Source: Nilaparvata lugens | Taxonomy: Eukaryota; Arthropoda; Insecta; Hemiptera; Delphacidae | Direction: 5' to 3' | Length of the DNA stretch: 64,000 nucleotides | NCBI RefSeq assembly: GCF_014356525.2 | Contig: NC_052506.1 | Span: forward strand, 14,320,783-14,384,782 | Part shown: positions 1-7,740 of the stretch, in pieces | How the letters are laid out: each line of letters begins with the position of its first letter | Position numbering within the stretch: the stretch's first letter is position 1 | Notes under the pieces: generated by a model | Seen by the model: the letters and a program-made list of their open reading frames with translations, nothing else | Told to the model about the DNA's origin: nothing | Databases searched by the model: none | Program-made: the position numbers and the translations under genes

Positions 1-500
1 CTGCCGCATGCAATATTACAAGTAACCTGGAACGATGTTATATTTGTAATGGATACTAAACGTTTAGAATAATGCCATTTATTTGCTGCAAGAATTTCTC
101 TATCAAAACCGAGTATATCGGCTAGTGATGTGTTCATTGTTAAATCAACATCTTTATCCGCTTTCAATTCACATAGCATTGTTGTATTATTTCCTTGTAT
201 AATTAGATTTGAACTATCAACGTTCAATTTTCTCTTTATTTCATTTATTATACGATCAATTTCGTAGGAGCCTGTATCCAAATCAATCAAGCTATCACCA
301 TACTTAAAAGATGAGTTGACATTTTTAATTATATTCGGTACACTATTGTATGTCCATAAATTAATCAAACCAATTTCATATTGATAGCGTGCGTCTAGCT
401 CTAGTACAGTGGGAAGTACTTCAATTAAACAACTGCTGCTGTCTTTGTCTTTAGATGATAATGTTATTACAACCATTGCTAAAGTTTTACCACCCACCAC
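1..500 (-). CDS. Penton-like minor capsid protein, copy A, C-terminus cut by window start
   Basis: This is the N-terminal two thirds of the same protein that is complete at 3981-4700; the sequence from base 1 matches the sequence from base 4201 almost base for base. The reading frame is open from the start codon at 500 to the window edge. By family resemblance (the gene next to the adenain protease in Polinton/adintovirus-like elements) it should be the single-jelly-roll penton protein that occupies capsid vertices. One silent-looking C/T difference near 164 versus 4364 separates the copies. It lies 34 bp downstream of the stop of nothing else on its strand, and directly follows the protease gene in transcription order (protease 535-903, then this gene). 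Family assignment is by recall of motif pattern, not by a search. Confidence 0.6.
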   Translation of the reverse strand, partial: MVGGKTLAMVVITLSSKDKDSSSCLIEVLPTVLELDARYQYEIGLINLWTYNSVPNIIKNVNSSFKYGDSLIDLDTGSYEIDRIINEIKRKLNVDSSNLIIQGNNTTMLCELKADKDVDLTMNTSLADILGFDREILAANKWHYSKRLVSITNITSFQVTCNIACG

Positions 501-534
501 CTTCTTTCATACACATCTACAAGTGAACTGACTG

Positions 535-903
535 CTATAACGCATCTGCAAGAAATAAAAGACAAAAATGACCGCATACATTACTATTTAGTGTTTGTAA
601 TTGATCATAATTGAAATAAATTTCAACATTTGGTTGTTGTTTGAAATAGTTTATCAATTGTATGGGCGGCTGTAAATTACCAATTGGATCGAAATAATAT
701 ACTTTTTGTGCATGTTTTTTGTATGCCACCCAGTGTGTACCACTGTTCATGATCGAGTCTAAATTTATGATCGATTTTTCATTTAAATTAATTCTTTTTG
801 GCAATGTATCAATCATATAAATACCACGCAATTTAATATCTAAAATATCAGCCCAATCTTGTAGATCATAATTTGACAGTGGTCCTTGTATATTAATCTT
901 CAT
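535..903 (-). CDS. Adenain-like cysteine protease (Polinton/adintovirus type)
   Basis: 122 aa. The adenovirus-type maturation protease fold is indicated by the ordered catalytic signature His57 (in GTHWVAY), Asp72 (in YYFDPIG), Gln103 and Cys110 (in NVCGHFCL). The Gln-Cys spacing of 7 equals that of adenain. The N-terminal part (about residues 10-35, ending in a DTLP motif) is the stretch that precedes the catalytic core in Polinton proteases. Its role would be cleaving capsid and core precursors during virion maturation. The start codon at 901-903 overlaps the stop of the phospholipase gene (ATGA overlap), so the two are read as a compact pair. All four catalytic positions are intact and there is no frameshift, unlike most genes in this window. 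A second, truncated and fused copy is at 4735-5430. Confidence 0.8.
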   Translation of the reverse strand: MKINIQGPLSNYDLQDWADILDIKLRGIYMIDTLPKRINLNEKSIINLDSIMNSGTHWVAYKKHAQKVYYFDPIGNLQPPIQLINYFKQQPNVEIYFNYDQLQTLNSNVCGHFCLLFLADAL

Positions 904-1556
904 TTTTTCTTTGGCGCTCTCCTCTTCTTCTTTGTTGTCCTTCTTCTTCTTCTTCTTTGTGAAGGTGTTTCAATGATTCTACCGCCTTTATACAAGGGTG
1001 CATATGGTCTTAAATAAAAACCTTGACCAGCTATGTGCTTACTTAAATGTTTAATTGCTTTTTGTCGTAAATGTGCACTTCTTTGTTCTTGTAGTGATGA
1101 ATTATTTTTCCAACCTTCTCTCCGCCGCCGCCGCCGCCCCCGTTGTACTCTACCCCCGCCAAAGGCAGCTTTAGCTTTGATCAAATTTGTAACTAAGTAT
1201 GCGGCTGCTTTTTCAGTTAAACCTGTGTTTGGATTTTTAAAAACAGACCATGCTTTATCAGCCAAACGACGATCGGCCACATTTCGCGACGAATTATCAC
1301 TATTCTGCGCATACGCTATATCATGCTCTTTACATGCTTCATCCAGACTATTTATTCCTTTATCCCCCCTCCTTAATCTTTTATCTAATTTGGTGCCGGG
1401 CCCGCAAAAGCGGTAGGAGGGGATATGCAACTCTAGGGGTAATGTATCGACAATTTTATTAAGGGCGGTTGATGCAAATCCGCTAAGTTTCGATAAAATA
1501 CCAGTACCAATTTTACGTCGCACTCGTCGACGACGACAAGTCTTTTTTGCTACCAT
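900..1556 (-). CDS. Phospholipase A2-domain protein with basic C-terminal tail
   Basis: 218 aa. Residues about 45-100 carry a parvovirus VP1-type secreted PLA2 domain: the calcium-binding loop YRFCGPGTKL (48-57) and the helix with the catalytic pair His78-Asp79 in ACKEHDIAY. The N-terminus (RRRRVRRK, residues 8-15) and the tail (from about 140, with runs of Arg and Lys ending RRAPKKK) are strongly basic, suggesting nuclear localisation or DNA packing. In known viruses this domain breaches endosomal membrane during entry; a virion-associated role here is inference from the domain and from the neighbouring capsid genes. It sits immediately upstream of the protease, overlapping it by 4 bp. The gene is wholly missing from the second tandem unit. 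G+C-rich Arg codon runs (CGC/CGG) contrast with the AT-rich surroundings. Confidence 0.75.
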   Translation of the reverse strand: MVAKKTCRRRRVRRKIGTGILSKLSGFASTALNKIVDTLPLELHIPSYRFCGPGTKLDKRLRRGDKGINSLDEACKEHDIAYAQNSDNSSRNVADRRLADKAWSVFKNPNTGLTEKAAAYLVTNLIKAKAAFGGGRVQRGRRRRRREGWKNNSSLQEQRSAHLRQKAIKHLSKHIAGQGFYLRPYAPLYKGGRIIETPSQRRRRRRTTKKKRRAPKKK

Positions 1557-1594
1557 CCTTTCAATAGCAATGTTGAAACCTGACTAAATAGAAA

Positions 1595-2029
1595 TTAGTT
1601 AATCCCCTTAAGACCTGCTGTCGGCTCCGGCTCACTATCAAAAATATTACAAAGTTGTAATGTTGTTATTAGTAGAAAATTTGAAATACTATCACCAGAC
1701 GATGGGTTTATGTTTATACAACTGTTCAATGCTGTATAATTGTTAAAAAAATTACAAATAACCTTACGTTGATCATTCATATAAGCATACCATTTGTCTA
1801 GTCCATCATCAAATAATTTCGATGTTTTATAATTCATTTGAGATTGAACACATAGTTTTATATAAGATAATATATGTGCTTTATTATAAGCTTTTACGCT
1901 TAAATTGGCAGTACTGCTGCTGCTGCTGTCTTTTACAGTTTGGTTTAATGATGAAAAATTTAACACATTTTCAACTCTAATATTGTGCAATGTACAAGTA
2001 CTCAGTGTATAGTATAAGAGTAATATCAT
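1595..2029 (-). CDS. Unknown 144-aa protein of the virus-like module
   Basis: Not recognised. The ORF is intact and begins two bases after the stop of the acidic protein upstream, so it is positioned as part of one compact transcription unit. The first 15 residues (MILLLYYTLSTCTLH) are hydrophobic and could act as a signal peptide or membrane anchor; the rest is polar with several Asn/Ser-rich stretches and a run of four or five Ser that shadows a trinucleotide repeat. It is absent from unit B together with the phospholipase gene. It may be a minor virion or membrane-associated protein, but nothing in the sequence demonstrates that. Confidence 0.4.
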   Translation of the reverse strand: MILLLYYTLSTCTLHNIRVENVLNFSSLNQTVKDSSSSSTANLSVKAYNKAHILSYIKLCVQSQMNYKTSKLFDDGLDKWYAYMNDQRKVICNFFNNYTALNSCININPSSGDSISNFLLITTLQLCNIFDSEPEPTAGLKGIN

Positions 2030-2030
2030 A

Positions 2031-2378
2031 CTAATTGTGTATATTATGAAACTCGACTACAGCAAAATCAATGTCATCATTTTTCCTGTCGCATTCTTCT
2101 TTACTCTTCTCCTCCTCCTCCTTAATTCTTGCTGCCTCCTTCTCCAATTCTTCTTCTTCTTCTTTATCCAAGTCGCATTGTATGCCAAAGTCTCGAAATT
2201 TTGTTGATACTTGCTCATCATCGTCCATTTTCTGTTGTCCGTCGGTGCATGCACACATTCTATGTACAAATGCATCAAATTTTGCTTTTGTCAATGATGA
2301 CAATGATGATGATGATAATGATGACAACGACGATGACGACGACTGAGGAATGTTATTATTCAAGCTATTAGAACACAT
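2031..2378 (-). CDS. Acidic Ser/Glu-rich protein, first gene behind the TATA promoter
   Basis: 115 aa, not recognised by family. Residues 13-30 form a Ser/Leu-rich run encoded by imperfect GAT/GAC-type trinucleotide repeats. A central part contains a Cys-rich patch (HRMCACTDG) and the C-terminal half is a charged Glu/Lys segment (about residues 68-100) likely to form a helix or coiled coil. The start is chosen because a TATA box and initiator lie just upstream, leaving a very short leader. In unit B (4735-5430) the same protein is fused through a 31-residue segment to the protease core. The two copies differ by small in-frame repeat-number changes. Confidence 0.5.
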   Translation of the reverse strand: MCSNSLNNNIPQSSSSSLSSLSSSSLSSLTKAKFDAFVHRMCACTDGQQKMDDDEQVSTKFRDFGIQCDLDKEEEEELEKEAARIKEEEEKSKEECDRKNDDIDFAVVEFHNIHN

Positions 2379-2379
2379 T

Positions 2380-2420
2380 ACAACTGAACACTGTATTGTT
2401 CATACACGCACTTTTATATA
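2380..2420 (-). promoter_or_regulatory. TATA box plus arthropod initiator upstream of the acidic gene
   Basis: On the minus strand TATATAAAAG occupies 2420-2411 and TTCAGTTG occupies 2388-2381, about 30 bp further on, which is the canonical TATA-to-initiator spacing. The ATG of the acidic protein follows at 2378, implying a leader of only a few bases. This would drive the genes for the acidic protein, the unknown 144-aa protein, phospholipase, protease and penton protein in that order. Confidence 0.65.
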
Positions 2421-2463
2421 GCCCCCTCCTCCTTCGTCATGCATAGCTCGCTCTTGCGTCAAA

Positions 2464-3717
2464 TTACTGTACTTCACGAACTAATGCGCTCAATGGTTTG
2501 TATTCTACTAATGTGTCACTTATCAAAATACAATATGCAGTCGTTAAATTTGGCACATTTTCTGTAAACTCCATTTCCAATCGAATGTCTGTTGACGATG
2601 TTAAATGATCAGCTTGATGTGAACAATCTAGTACAATTATTGGACAGTTATCAGTAAAAGTTTTATAATCTACAACTGTACCATAATCAGTATGAAGTCC
2701 TAAATTATAATAGCTGGGCGCAAATTCAATAAACATTTTGTACAAAATTTGTTTGTTTCCATTTATACGATCATACGGCAGATATTCACTATTCAGGAAA
2801 AGTTTAACATCGTGCAATTTGCACATATCAAATTTCGACATTGACTTTCCCATTACATTTTTCCTGTTTGTCTGAAATGCTAATATTACAAATCGCGGTG
2901 TATCAGCTTTTGAAGCCGTCTTTATAGTCCAAATCGTGCTAACACTGTTCGGCAGCTGAGGATATTCGTGGATATCCCATTTTCTGAATGCAATTTTCAA
3001 TGGCCTATCCTGATCGACAATTTTCAGAAATTTCAATCTTAAATGATCATCTACATGAATATAGGGCACTTTCCAAAGCAATTTTGTTATTTCCAATGAC
3101 ATTGATGTTGCTTGCGGCGACTGAATACAATTAATATCTGTTGCGGATCTCAAAAGCACAAGCTCTTGTCTCATATTCAAAATTACATGTTGAAAATCTT
3201 CGAAAAATGGCAGAAGTAATTTTAACGGTACGCAATAAGCAAAAGTATTATTAGTTAGTGTTGATGCACTATCAGTGAAACCTGCTAAATCGTATGTATT
3301 TTTATCGTTTAGTTGTTTCACTAAATATGATTTAATAGTAGAAGTAATACCTACTAGTCGACTCTTTGCAACGACTGTACCTGCCAACTCAAATCGTATC
3401 TCATCAAACATATGTGCTACTGCATTTGAACTGAGCGTATATGCAGCCTCCGCCGGCGGATCATCAGGTTTGTCTTTTGCCGGCGGTTTTGTACATGTAA
3501 TTTTTCCCTCAACAATAAGAAAAGATTTTGCAACTAATGAAATAAGGTCATGAGACGATTTCGACAAACGTATTTCATCATTGTTATTAAATTTCAAATT
3601 ACCATACGGCGCATGCGTATGATAATCAAATTTTGTTATATCTGAATAATAGTGTATGTCTTGTTCAACATTTAGTATGTCACTAATTGCTGCTGCCGTC
3701 GCGTGTTTTGACGACAT
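2464..3717 (-). CDS. Major capsid-like protein (double-jelly-roll/hexon group of Polinton-like viruses)
   Basis: 417 aa, intact. I recognise the family pattern common in arthropod and cnidarian Polinton-like elements: an N-terminal APYGNLKFNNNDEIRL stretch (about residues 37-52), a central segment with RPLKIAFRKWDIHEYPQLP, the strongly conserved PRFVILAFQTNRKN, then FDMCKLHDVKLFLNSEYLPY, and a C-terminal VLDCSHQADHL and AYCILISDTLVEY. The family is taken to be the major capsid protein; that identity is recalled, not searched. The start ATG overlaps the end of the small ORF 3683-3895 by 35 bp. The stop lies about 40 bp before the TATA box of the acidic gene, so MCP forms a separate upstream transcription unit. 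Unit B carries a broken duplicate. Confidence 0.65.
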   Translation of the reverse strand: MSSKHATAAAISDILNVEQDIHYYSDITKFDYHTHAPYGNLKFNNNDEIRLSKSSHDLISLVAKSFLIVEGKITCTKPPAKDKPDDPPAEAAYTLSSNAVAHMFDEIRFELAGTVVAKSRLVGITSTIKSYLVKQLNDKNTYDLAGFTDSASTLTNNTFAYCVPLKLLLPFFEDFQHVILNMRQELVLLRSATDINCIQSPQATSMSLEITKLLWKVPYIHVDDHLRLKFLKIVDQDRPLKIAFRKWDIHEYPQLPNSVSTIWTIKTASKADTPRFVILAFQTNRKNVMGKSMSKFDMCKLHDVKLFLNSEYLPYDRINGNKQILYKMFIEFAPSYYNLGLHTDYGTVVDYKTFTDNCPIIVLDCSHQADHLTSSTDIRLEMEFTENVPNLTTAYCILISDTLVEYKPLSALVREVQ

Positions 3718-3895
3718 ATTTCCAATTCACTTTAAAACCAAGCTTTTCTAAAAACCTTGCTCGATTATGTGTTATCAGTTTCACGGACTGATAAGTACTA
3801 ACCGGTTGCTGCTGCATGCTAAAAGCAGACCTACCGCCACCGCCACCACTCCGCACCCTCCTTGCGCCTAGGTTGTTATACACAACAAAACCCAT
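3683..3895 (-). CDS. Small Gly/Arg-rich ORF upstream of the capsid gene
   Basis: 70 aa, not recognised. It contains RVRSGGGGGRSAF (about residues 14-26), a Gln run and a basic C-terminal half. It is retained intact in unit B (7444-7653) with an in-frame loss of one Gln, which supports real coding. It overlaps the capsid gene start in another frame. It could be a small virion component or simply a leader peptide; nothing decides this. Confidence 0.45.
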   Translation of the reverse strand: MGFVVYNNLGARRVRSGGGGGRSAFSMQQQPVSTYQSVKLITHNRARFLEKLGFKVNWKYVVKTRDGSSN

Positions 3896-3980
3896 TCTGT
3901 AGCGCTTCTCTCGCTTGTGTTGTTTGCGTGACTAATGCTCACATCATTCTAACACAATCCATCACCGCCTCTCTCTCTCT

Positions 3981-4700
3981 CTATTCCTTCTTTCTAATGT
4001 GTACTCTTATTGTTATACTATCGCCGCGGAAATCAACTAGTTTACCATTCTGATCAACTACTTGAATTACAATAGATTGAATTCTGTGCGTGTTTAATGG
4101 AAAGTAAATAATTGGCGATGGTGATTCATTTATTAGAAAACCAGGTGCAACCTTTGGTAGGAATTCGAAAATTGTATGAACCTCTTGCCCATTTCGATAA
4201 CTGCCGCATGCAATATTACAAGTAACCTGGAACGATGTTATATTTGTAATGGATACTAAACGTTTAGAATAATGCCATTTATTTGCTGCAAGAATTTCTC
4301 TATCAAAACCGAGTATATCGGCTAGTGATGTGTTCATTGTTAAATCAACATCTTTATCCGCTTTTAATTCACATAGCATTGTTGTATTATTTCCTTGTAT
4401 AATTAGATTTGAACTATCAACGTTCAATTTTCTCTTTATTTCATTTATTATACGATCAATTTCGTAGGAGCCTGTATCCAAATCAATCAAGCTATCACCA
4501 TACTTAAAAGATGAGTTGACATTTTTAATTATATTCGGTACACTATTGTATGTCCATAAATTAATCAAACCAATTTCATATTGATAGCGTGCGTCTAGCT
4601 CTAGTACAGTGGGAAGTACTTCAATTAAACAACTGCTGCTGTCTTTGTCTTTAGATGATAATGTTATTACAACCATTGCTAAAGTTTTACCACCCACCAC
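3981..4700 (-). CDS. Penton-like minor capsid protein, complete copy
   Basis: 239 aa, intact. The pattern matches the vertex (penton) protein of Polinton/adintovirus-like elements: YQYEIGLINLWTYNSVPNI (residues about 38-56), GSYEIDRIINEIKRKL (about 76-91), ADILGFDREIL (about 125-135), CNIACGSYRNGQEVHTIFEF (about 160-180), and the characteristic end DQNGKLVDFRGDSITIRVH. A short CT-dinucleotide run lies just beyond the stop. It begins at MVGGKTLAMV; a second Met at residue 9 is an alternative start. It marks the boundary between tandem units, since base 4201 inside this gene equals base 1. Confidence 0.65.
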   Translation of the reverse strand: MVGGKTLAMVVITLSSKDKDSSSCLIEVLPTVLELDARYQYEIGLINLWTYNSVPNIIKNVNSSFKYGDSLIDLDTGSYEIDRIINEIKRKLNVDSSNLIIQGNNTTMLCELKADKDVDLTMNTSLADILGFDREILAANKWHYSKRLVSITNITSFQVTCNIACGSYRNGQEVHTIFEFLPKVAPGFLINESPSPIIYFPLNTHRIQSIVIQVVDQNGKLVDFRGDSITIRVHIRKKE

Positions 4701-4734
4701 CTTCTTTCATACACATCTACAAGTGAACTGACTG

Positions 4735-5430
4735 CTATAACGCATCTGCAAGAAATAAAAGACAAAAATGACCGCATACATTACTATTTAGTGTTTGTAA
4801 TTGATCATAATTGAAATAAATTTCAACATTTGGTTGTTGTTTGAAATAGTTTATCAATTGTATGGGCGGCTGTAAATTACCAATTGGATCGAAATAATAT
4901 ACTTTTTGTGCATGTTTTTTGTATGCCACCCAGTGTGTACCACTGTTCATGATCGAGTCTAAATTTATGATCGATTTTTCATTTAAATTAATTCTTTTCG
5001 GCAATGGTGATTTAAAGTGTAGCACAACATGACGTAGTTTGTAATCGATTATGGCTACCTCTTTAATAATGATAAAATTATCATCACTTTTGAAAAAATG
5101 AAACTCGACTACAGCAAAATCAATGTCATCATTTTTCCTGTCGCATTCTTCTTTACTCTTCTCCTCCTCCTCCTTAATTCTTGCTGCCTCCTTCTCCAAT
5201 TCTTCTTCTTCTTTATCCAAGTCGCATTGTATGCCAAAGTCTCGAAATTTTGTTGATACTTGCTCATCATCGTCCATTTTCTGTTGTCCGTCGGTGCATG
5301 CACACATTCTATGTACAAATGCATCAAATTTTGCTTTTGTCAATGATGACAATGATGATGATAATGATGACAACGACGACGACGATGACGACGACTGAGG
5401 AATGTTATTATTCAAGCTATTAGAACACAT
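4735..5430 (-). CDS. Fused ORF: acidic protein + novel linker + C-terminal protease core
   Basis: 231 aa. Residues 1 to about 110 equal the acidic protein of unit A; the last 90 or so residues equal the protease from PKRINL onward and retain His, Asp, Gln and Cys. Between them is a 31-residue segment (encoded at about 5008-5098) found nowhere else in the window, containing FIIIKEVAIIDY and HFKSPLP. That segment resembles a short FIxKExAI...FKxP motif I associate with other ORFs of Polinton-like elements (low confidence). Relative to unit A the stretch 808-2048 is replaced, removing the phospholipase and 144-aa genes and the protease N-terminus. The frame is perfectly open across both joints, which is unexpected for random deletion. 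It could be a genuine chimeric gene of a variant element, or a mis-assembly of two variants. Confidence 0.5.
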   Translation of the reverse strand: MCSNSLNNNIPQSSSSSSSLSSLSSSLSSLTKAKFDAFVHRMCACTDGQQKMDDDEQVSTKFRDFGIQCDLDKEEEELEKEAARIKEEEEKSKEECDRKNDDIDFAVVEFHFFKSDDNFIIIKEVAIIDYKLRHVVLHFKSPLPKRINLNEKSIINLDSIMNSGTHWVAYKKHAQKVYYFDPIGNLQPPIQLINYFKQQPNVEIYFNYDQLQTLNSNVCGHFCLLFLADAL

Positions 5431-5432
5431 TA

Positions 5433-5472
5433 CAACTGAACACTGTATTGTTCATACACGCACTTTTATATA
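5433..5472 (-). promoter_or_regulatory. Second copy of the TATA/initiator promoter
   Basis: Identical in layout to the promoter at 2380-2420: TATATAAAAG on the minus strand at 5472-5463 and the TTCAGTTG initiator about 30 bp downstream, just before the ATG at 5430 of the fused ORF. Confidence 0.6.
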
Positions 5473-5515
5473 GCCCCCTCCTCCTTCGTCATGCATAGCT
5501 CGCTCTTGCGTCAAA

Positions 5516-6354
5516 TTACTGTACTTCACGAACTAATGCGCTCAATGGTTTGTATTCTACTAATGTGTCACTTATCAAAATACAATATGCAGTCGTTAAA
5601 TTTGGCACATTTTCTGTAAACTCCATTTCCAATCGAATGTCTGTTGACGATGTTAAATGATCAGCTTGATGTGAACAATCTAGTACAATTATTGGACAGT
5701 TATCAGTAAAAGTTTTATAATCTACAACTGTACCATAATCAGTATGAAGTCCTAAATTATAATAGCTGGGCGCAAATTCAATAAACATTTTGTACAAAAT
5801 TTGTTTGTTTCCATTTATACGATCATACGGCAGATATTCACTATTCAGGAAAAGTTTAACATCGTGCAATTTGCACATATCAAATTTCGACATTGACTTT
5901 CCCATTACATTTTTCCTGTTTGTCTGAAATGCTAATATTACAAATCGCGGTGTATCAGCTTTTGAAGCCGTCTTTATAGTCCAAATCGTGCTAACACTGT
6001 TCGGCAGCTGAGGATATTCGTGGATATCCCATTTTCTGAATGCAATTTTCAATGGCCTATCCTGATCGACAATTTTCAGAAATTTCAATCTTAAATGATC
6101 ATCTACATGAATATAGGGCACTTTCCAAAGCAATTTTGTTATTTCCAATGACATTGATGTTGCTTGCGGCGACTGAATACAATTAATATCTGTTGCGGAT
6201 CTCAAAAGCACAAGCTCTTGTCTCATATTCAAAATTACATGTTGAAAATCTTCGAAAAATGGCAGAAGTAATTTTAACGGTACGCAATAAGCAAAAGTAT
6301 TATTAGTTAGTGTTGATGCACTATCAGTGAAACCTGCTAAATCGTATGTATTTT
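5516..6354 (-). pseudogene. Capsid gene C-terminal fragment produced by internal duplication
   Basis: This repeats the C-terminal two thirds of the capsid gene (equivalent to 2464-3314) but lacks an N-terminus, because the sequence jumps at 6355 into a second copy of capsid-gene sequence. The largest internal Met-initiated ORF is 238 aa (5516-6232) and carries the FQTNRKN and DCSHQADHL motifs. It has no promoter of its own. Confidence 0.6.
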
Positions 6355-7064
6355 TACGATGTTAAATGATCAGCTTGATGTGAACAATCTAGTACAATTA
6401 TTGGACAGTTATCAGTAAAAGTTTTATAATCTACAACTGTACCATAATCAGTATGAAGTCCTAAATTATAATAGCTGGGCGCAAATTCAATAAACATTTT
6501 GTACAAAATTTGTTTGTTTCCATTTATACGATCATACGGCAGATATTCACTATTCAGGAAAAGTTTAACATCGTGCAATTTGCACATATCAAATTTCGAC
6601 ATTGACTTTCCCATTACATTTTTCCTGTTTGTCTGAAATGCTAATATTACAAATCGCGGTGTATCAGCTTTTGAAGCCGTCTTTATAGTCCAAATCGTGC
6701 TAACACTGTTCGGCAGCTGAGGATATTCGTGGATATCCCATTTTCTGAATGCAATTTTCAATGGCCTATCCTGATCGACAATTTTCAGAAATTTCAATCT
6801 TAAATGATCATCTACATGAATATAGGGCACTTTCCAAAGCAATTTTGTTATTTCCAATGACATTGATGTTGCTTGCGGCGACTGAATACAATTAATATCT
6901 GTTGCGGATCTCAAAAGCACAAGCTCTTGTCTCATATTCAAAATTACATGTTGAAAATCTTCGAAAAATGGCAGAAGTAATTTTAACGGTACGCAATAAG
7001 CAAAAGTATTATTAGTTAGTGTTGATGCACTATCAGTGAAACCTGCTAAATCGTATGTATTTTT
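5647..7064. repeat. 709-bp direct duplication within the capsid gene of unit B
   Basis: Bases 5647-6355 and 6356-7064 repeat each other head to tail; both correspond to about 2595-3308 in unit A. The joint at 6355/6356 splices a TATTTTTA end onto an ACGATGTT start with little or no microhomology. Confidence 0.8.
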
Positions 7065-7478
7065 ATCGTTTAGTTGTTTCACTAAATATGATTTAATAGT
7101 AGAAGTAATACCTACTAGTCGACTCTTTGCAACGACTGTACCTGCCAACTCAAATCGTATCTCATCAAACATATGTGCTACTGCATTTGAACTGAGCGTA
7201 TATGCAGCCTCCGCCGGCGGATCATCAGGTTTGTCTTTTGCCGGCGGTTTTGTACATGTAATTTTTCCCTCAACAATAAGAAAAGATTTTGCAACTAATG
7301 AAATAAGGTCATGAGACGATTTCGACAAACGTATTTCATCATTGTTATTAAATTTCAAATTACCATACGGCGCATGCGTATGATAATCAAATTTTGTTAT
7401 ATCTGAATAATAGTGTATGTCTTGTTCAACATTTAGTATGTCACTAATTGCTGCTGCCGTCGCGTGTTTTGACGACAT
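6354..7478 (-). CDS. Capsid-like protein, copy B, lacking the last about 43 residues
   Basis: 374 aa, identical in sequence to residues 1-374 of the 417-aa protein at 2464-3717. The stop at 6354 arises exactly at the duplication joint, after DCSHQADHLTS, so the C-terminal strand of the second jelly roll would be missing. Everything upstream is intact. Such truncation would be expected to impair capsid folding. Confidence 0.6.
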   Translation of the reverse strand: MSSKHATAAAISDILNVEQDIHYYSDITKFDYHTHAPYGNLKFNNNDEIRLSKSSHDLISLVAKSFLIVEGKITCTKPPAKDKPDDPPAEAAYTLSSNAVAHMFDEIRFELAGTVVAKSRLVGITSTIKSYLVKQLNDKNTYDLAGFTDSASTLTNNTFAYCVPLKLLLPFFEDFQHVILNMRQELVLLRSATDINCIQSPQATSMSLEITKLLWKVPYIHVDDHLRLKFLKIVDQDRPLKIAFRKWDIHEYPQLPNSVSTIWTIKTASKADTPRFVILAFQTNRKNVMGKSMSKFDMCKLHDVKLFLNSEYLPYDRINGNKQILYKMFIEFAPSYYNLGLHTDYGTVVDYKTFTDNCPIIVLDCSHQADHLTS

Positions 7479-7653
7479 ATTTCCAATTCACTTTAAAACC
7501 AAGCTTTTCTAAAAACCTTGCTCGATTATGTGTTATCAGTTTCACGGACTGATAAGTACTAACCGGTTGCTGCATGCTAAAAGCAGACCTACCGCCACCG
7601 CCACCACTCCGCACCCTCCTTGCGCCTAGGTTGTTATACACAACAAAACCCAT
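7444..7653 (-). CDS. Small Gly/Arg-rich ORF, copy B
   Basis: 69 aa, the same ORF as 3683-3895 with one Gln fewer from a CTG/CAG run. It overlaps the truncated capsid gene start in the same way as in unit A. Confidence 0.4.
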   Translation of the reverse strand: MGFVVYNNLGARRVRSGGGGGRSAFSMQQPVSTYQSVKLITHNRARFLEKLGFKVNWKYVVKTRDGSSN

Positions 7654-7740
7654 TCTGTAGCGCTTCTCTCGCTTGTGTTGTTTGCGTGACTAATGCTCAC
7701 ATCATTCTAACACAATCCATCACCGCCTCTCTCTCTCTCT

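Noticed and set aside
1033..1416. 127-aa plus-strand ORF opposite the phospholipase gene
   Set aside because: Shadow of the basic tail codons; no initiator context and no recognisable family.
900..1556. Endogenous parvovirus (densovirus) from the PLA2 domain
   Set aside because: The neighbours are adenain, penton-like and capsid-like genes; no parvovirus NS1 helicase or VP jelly roll is present.
808..2048. Unit A extra sequence as an intron of the fused unit B gene
   Set aside because: No GT donor or AG acceptor at the boundaries, and the segment contains two intact ORFs.
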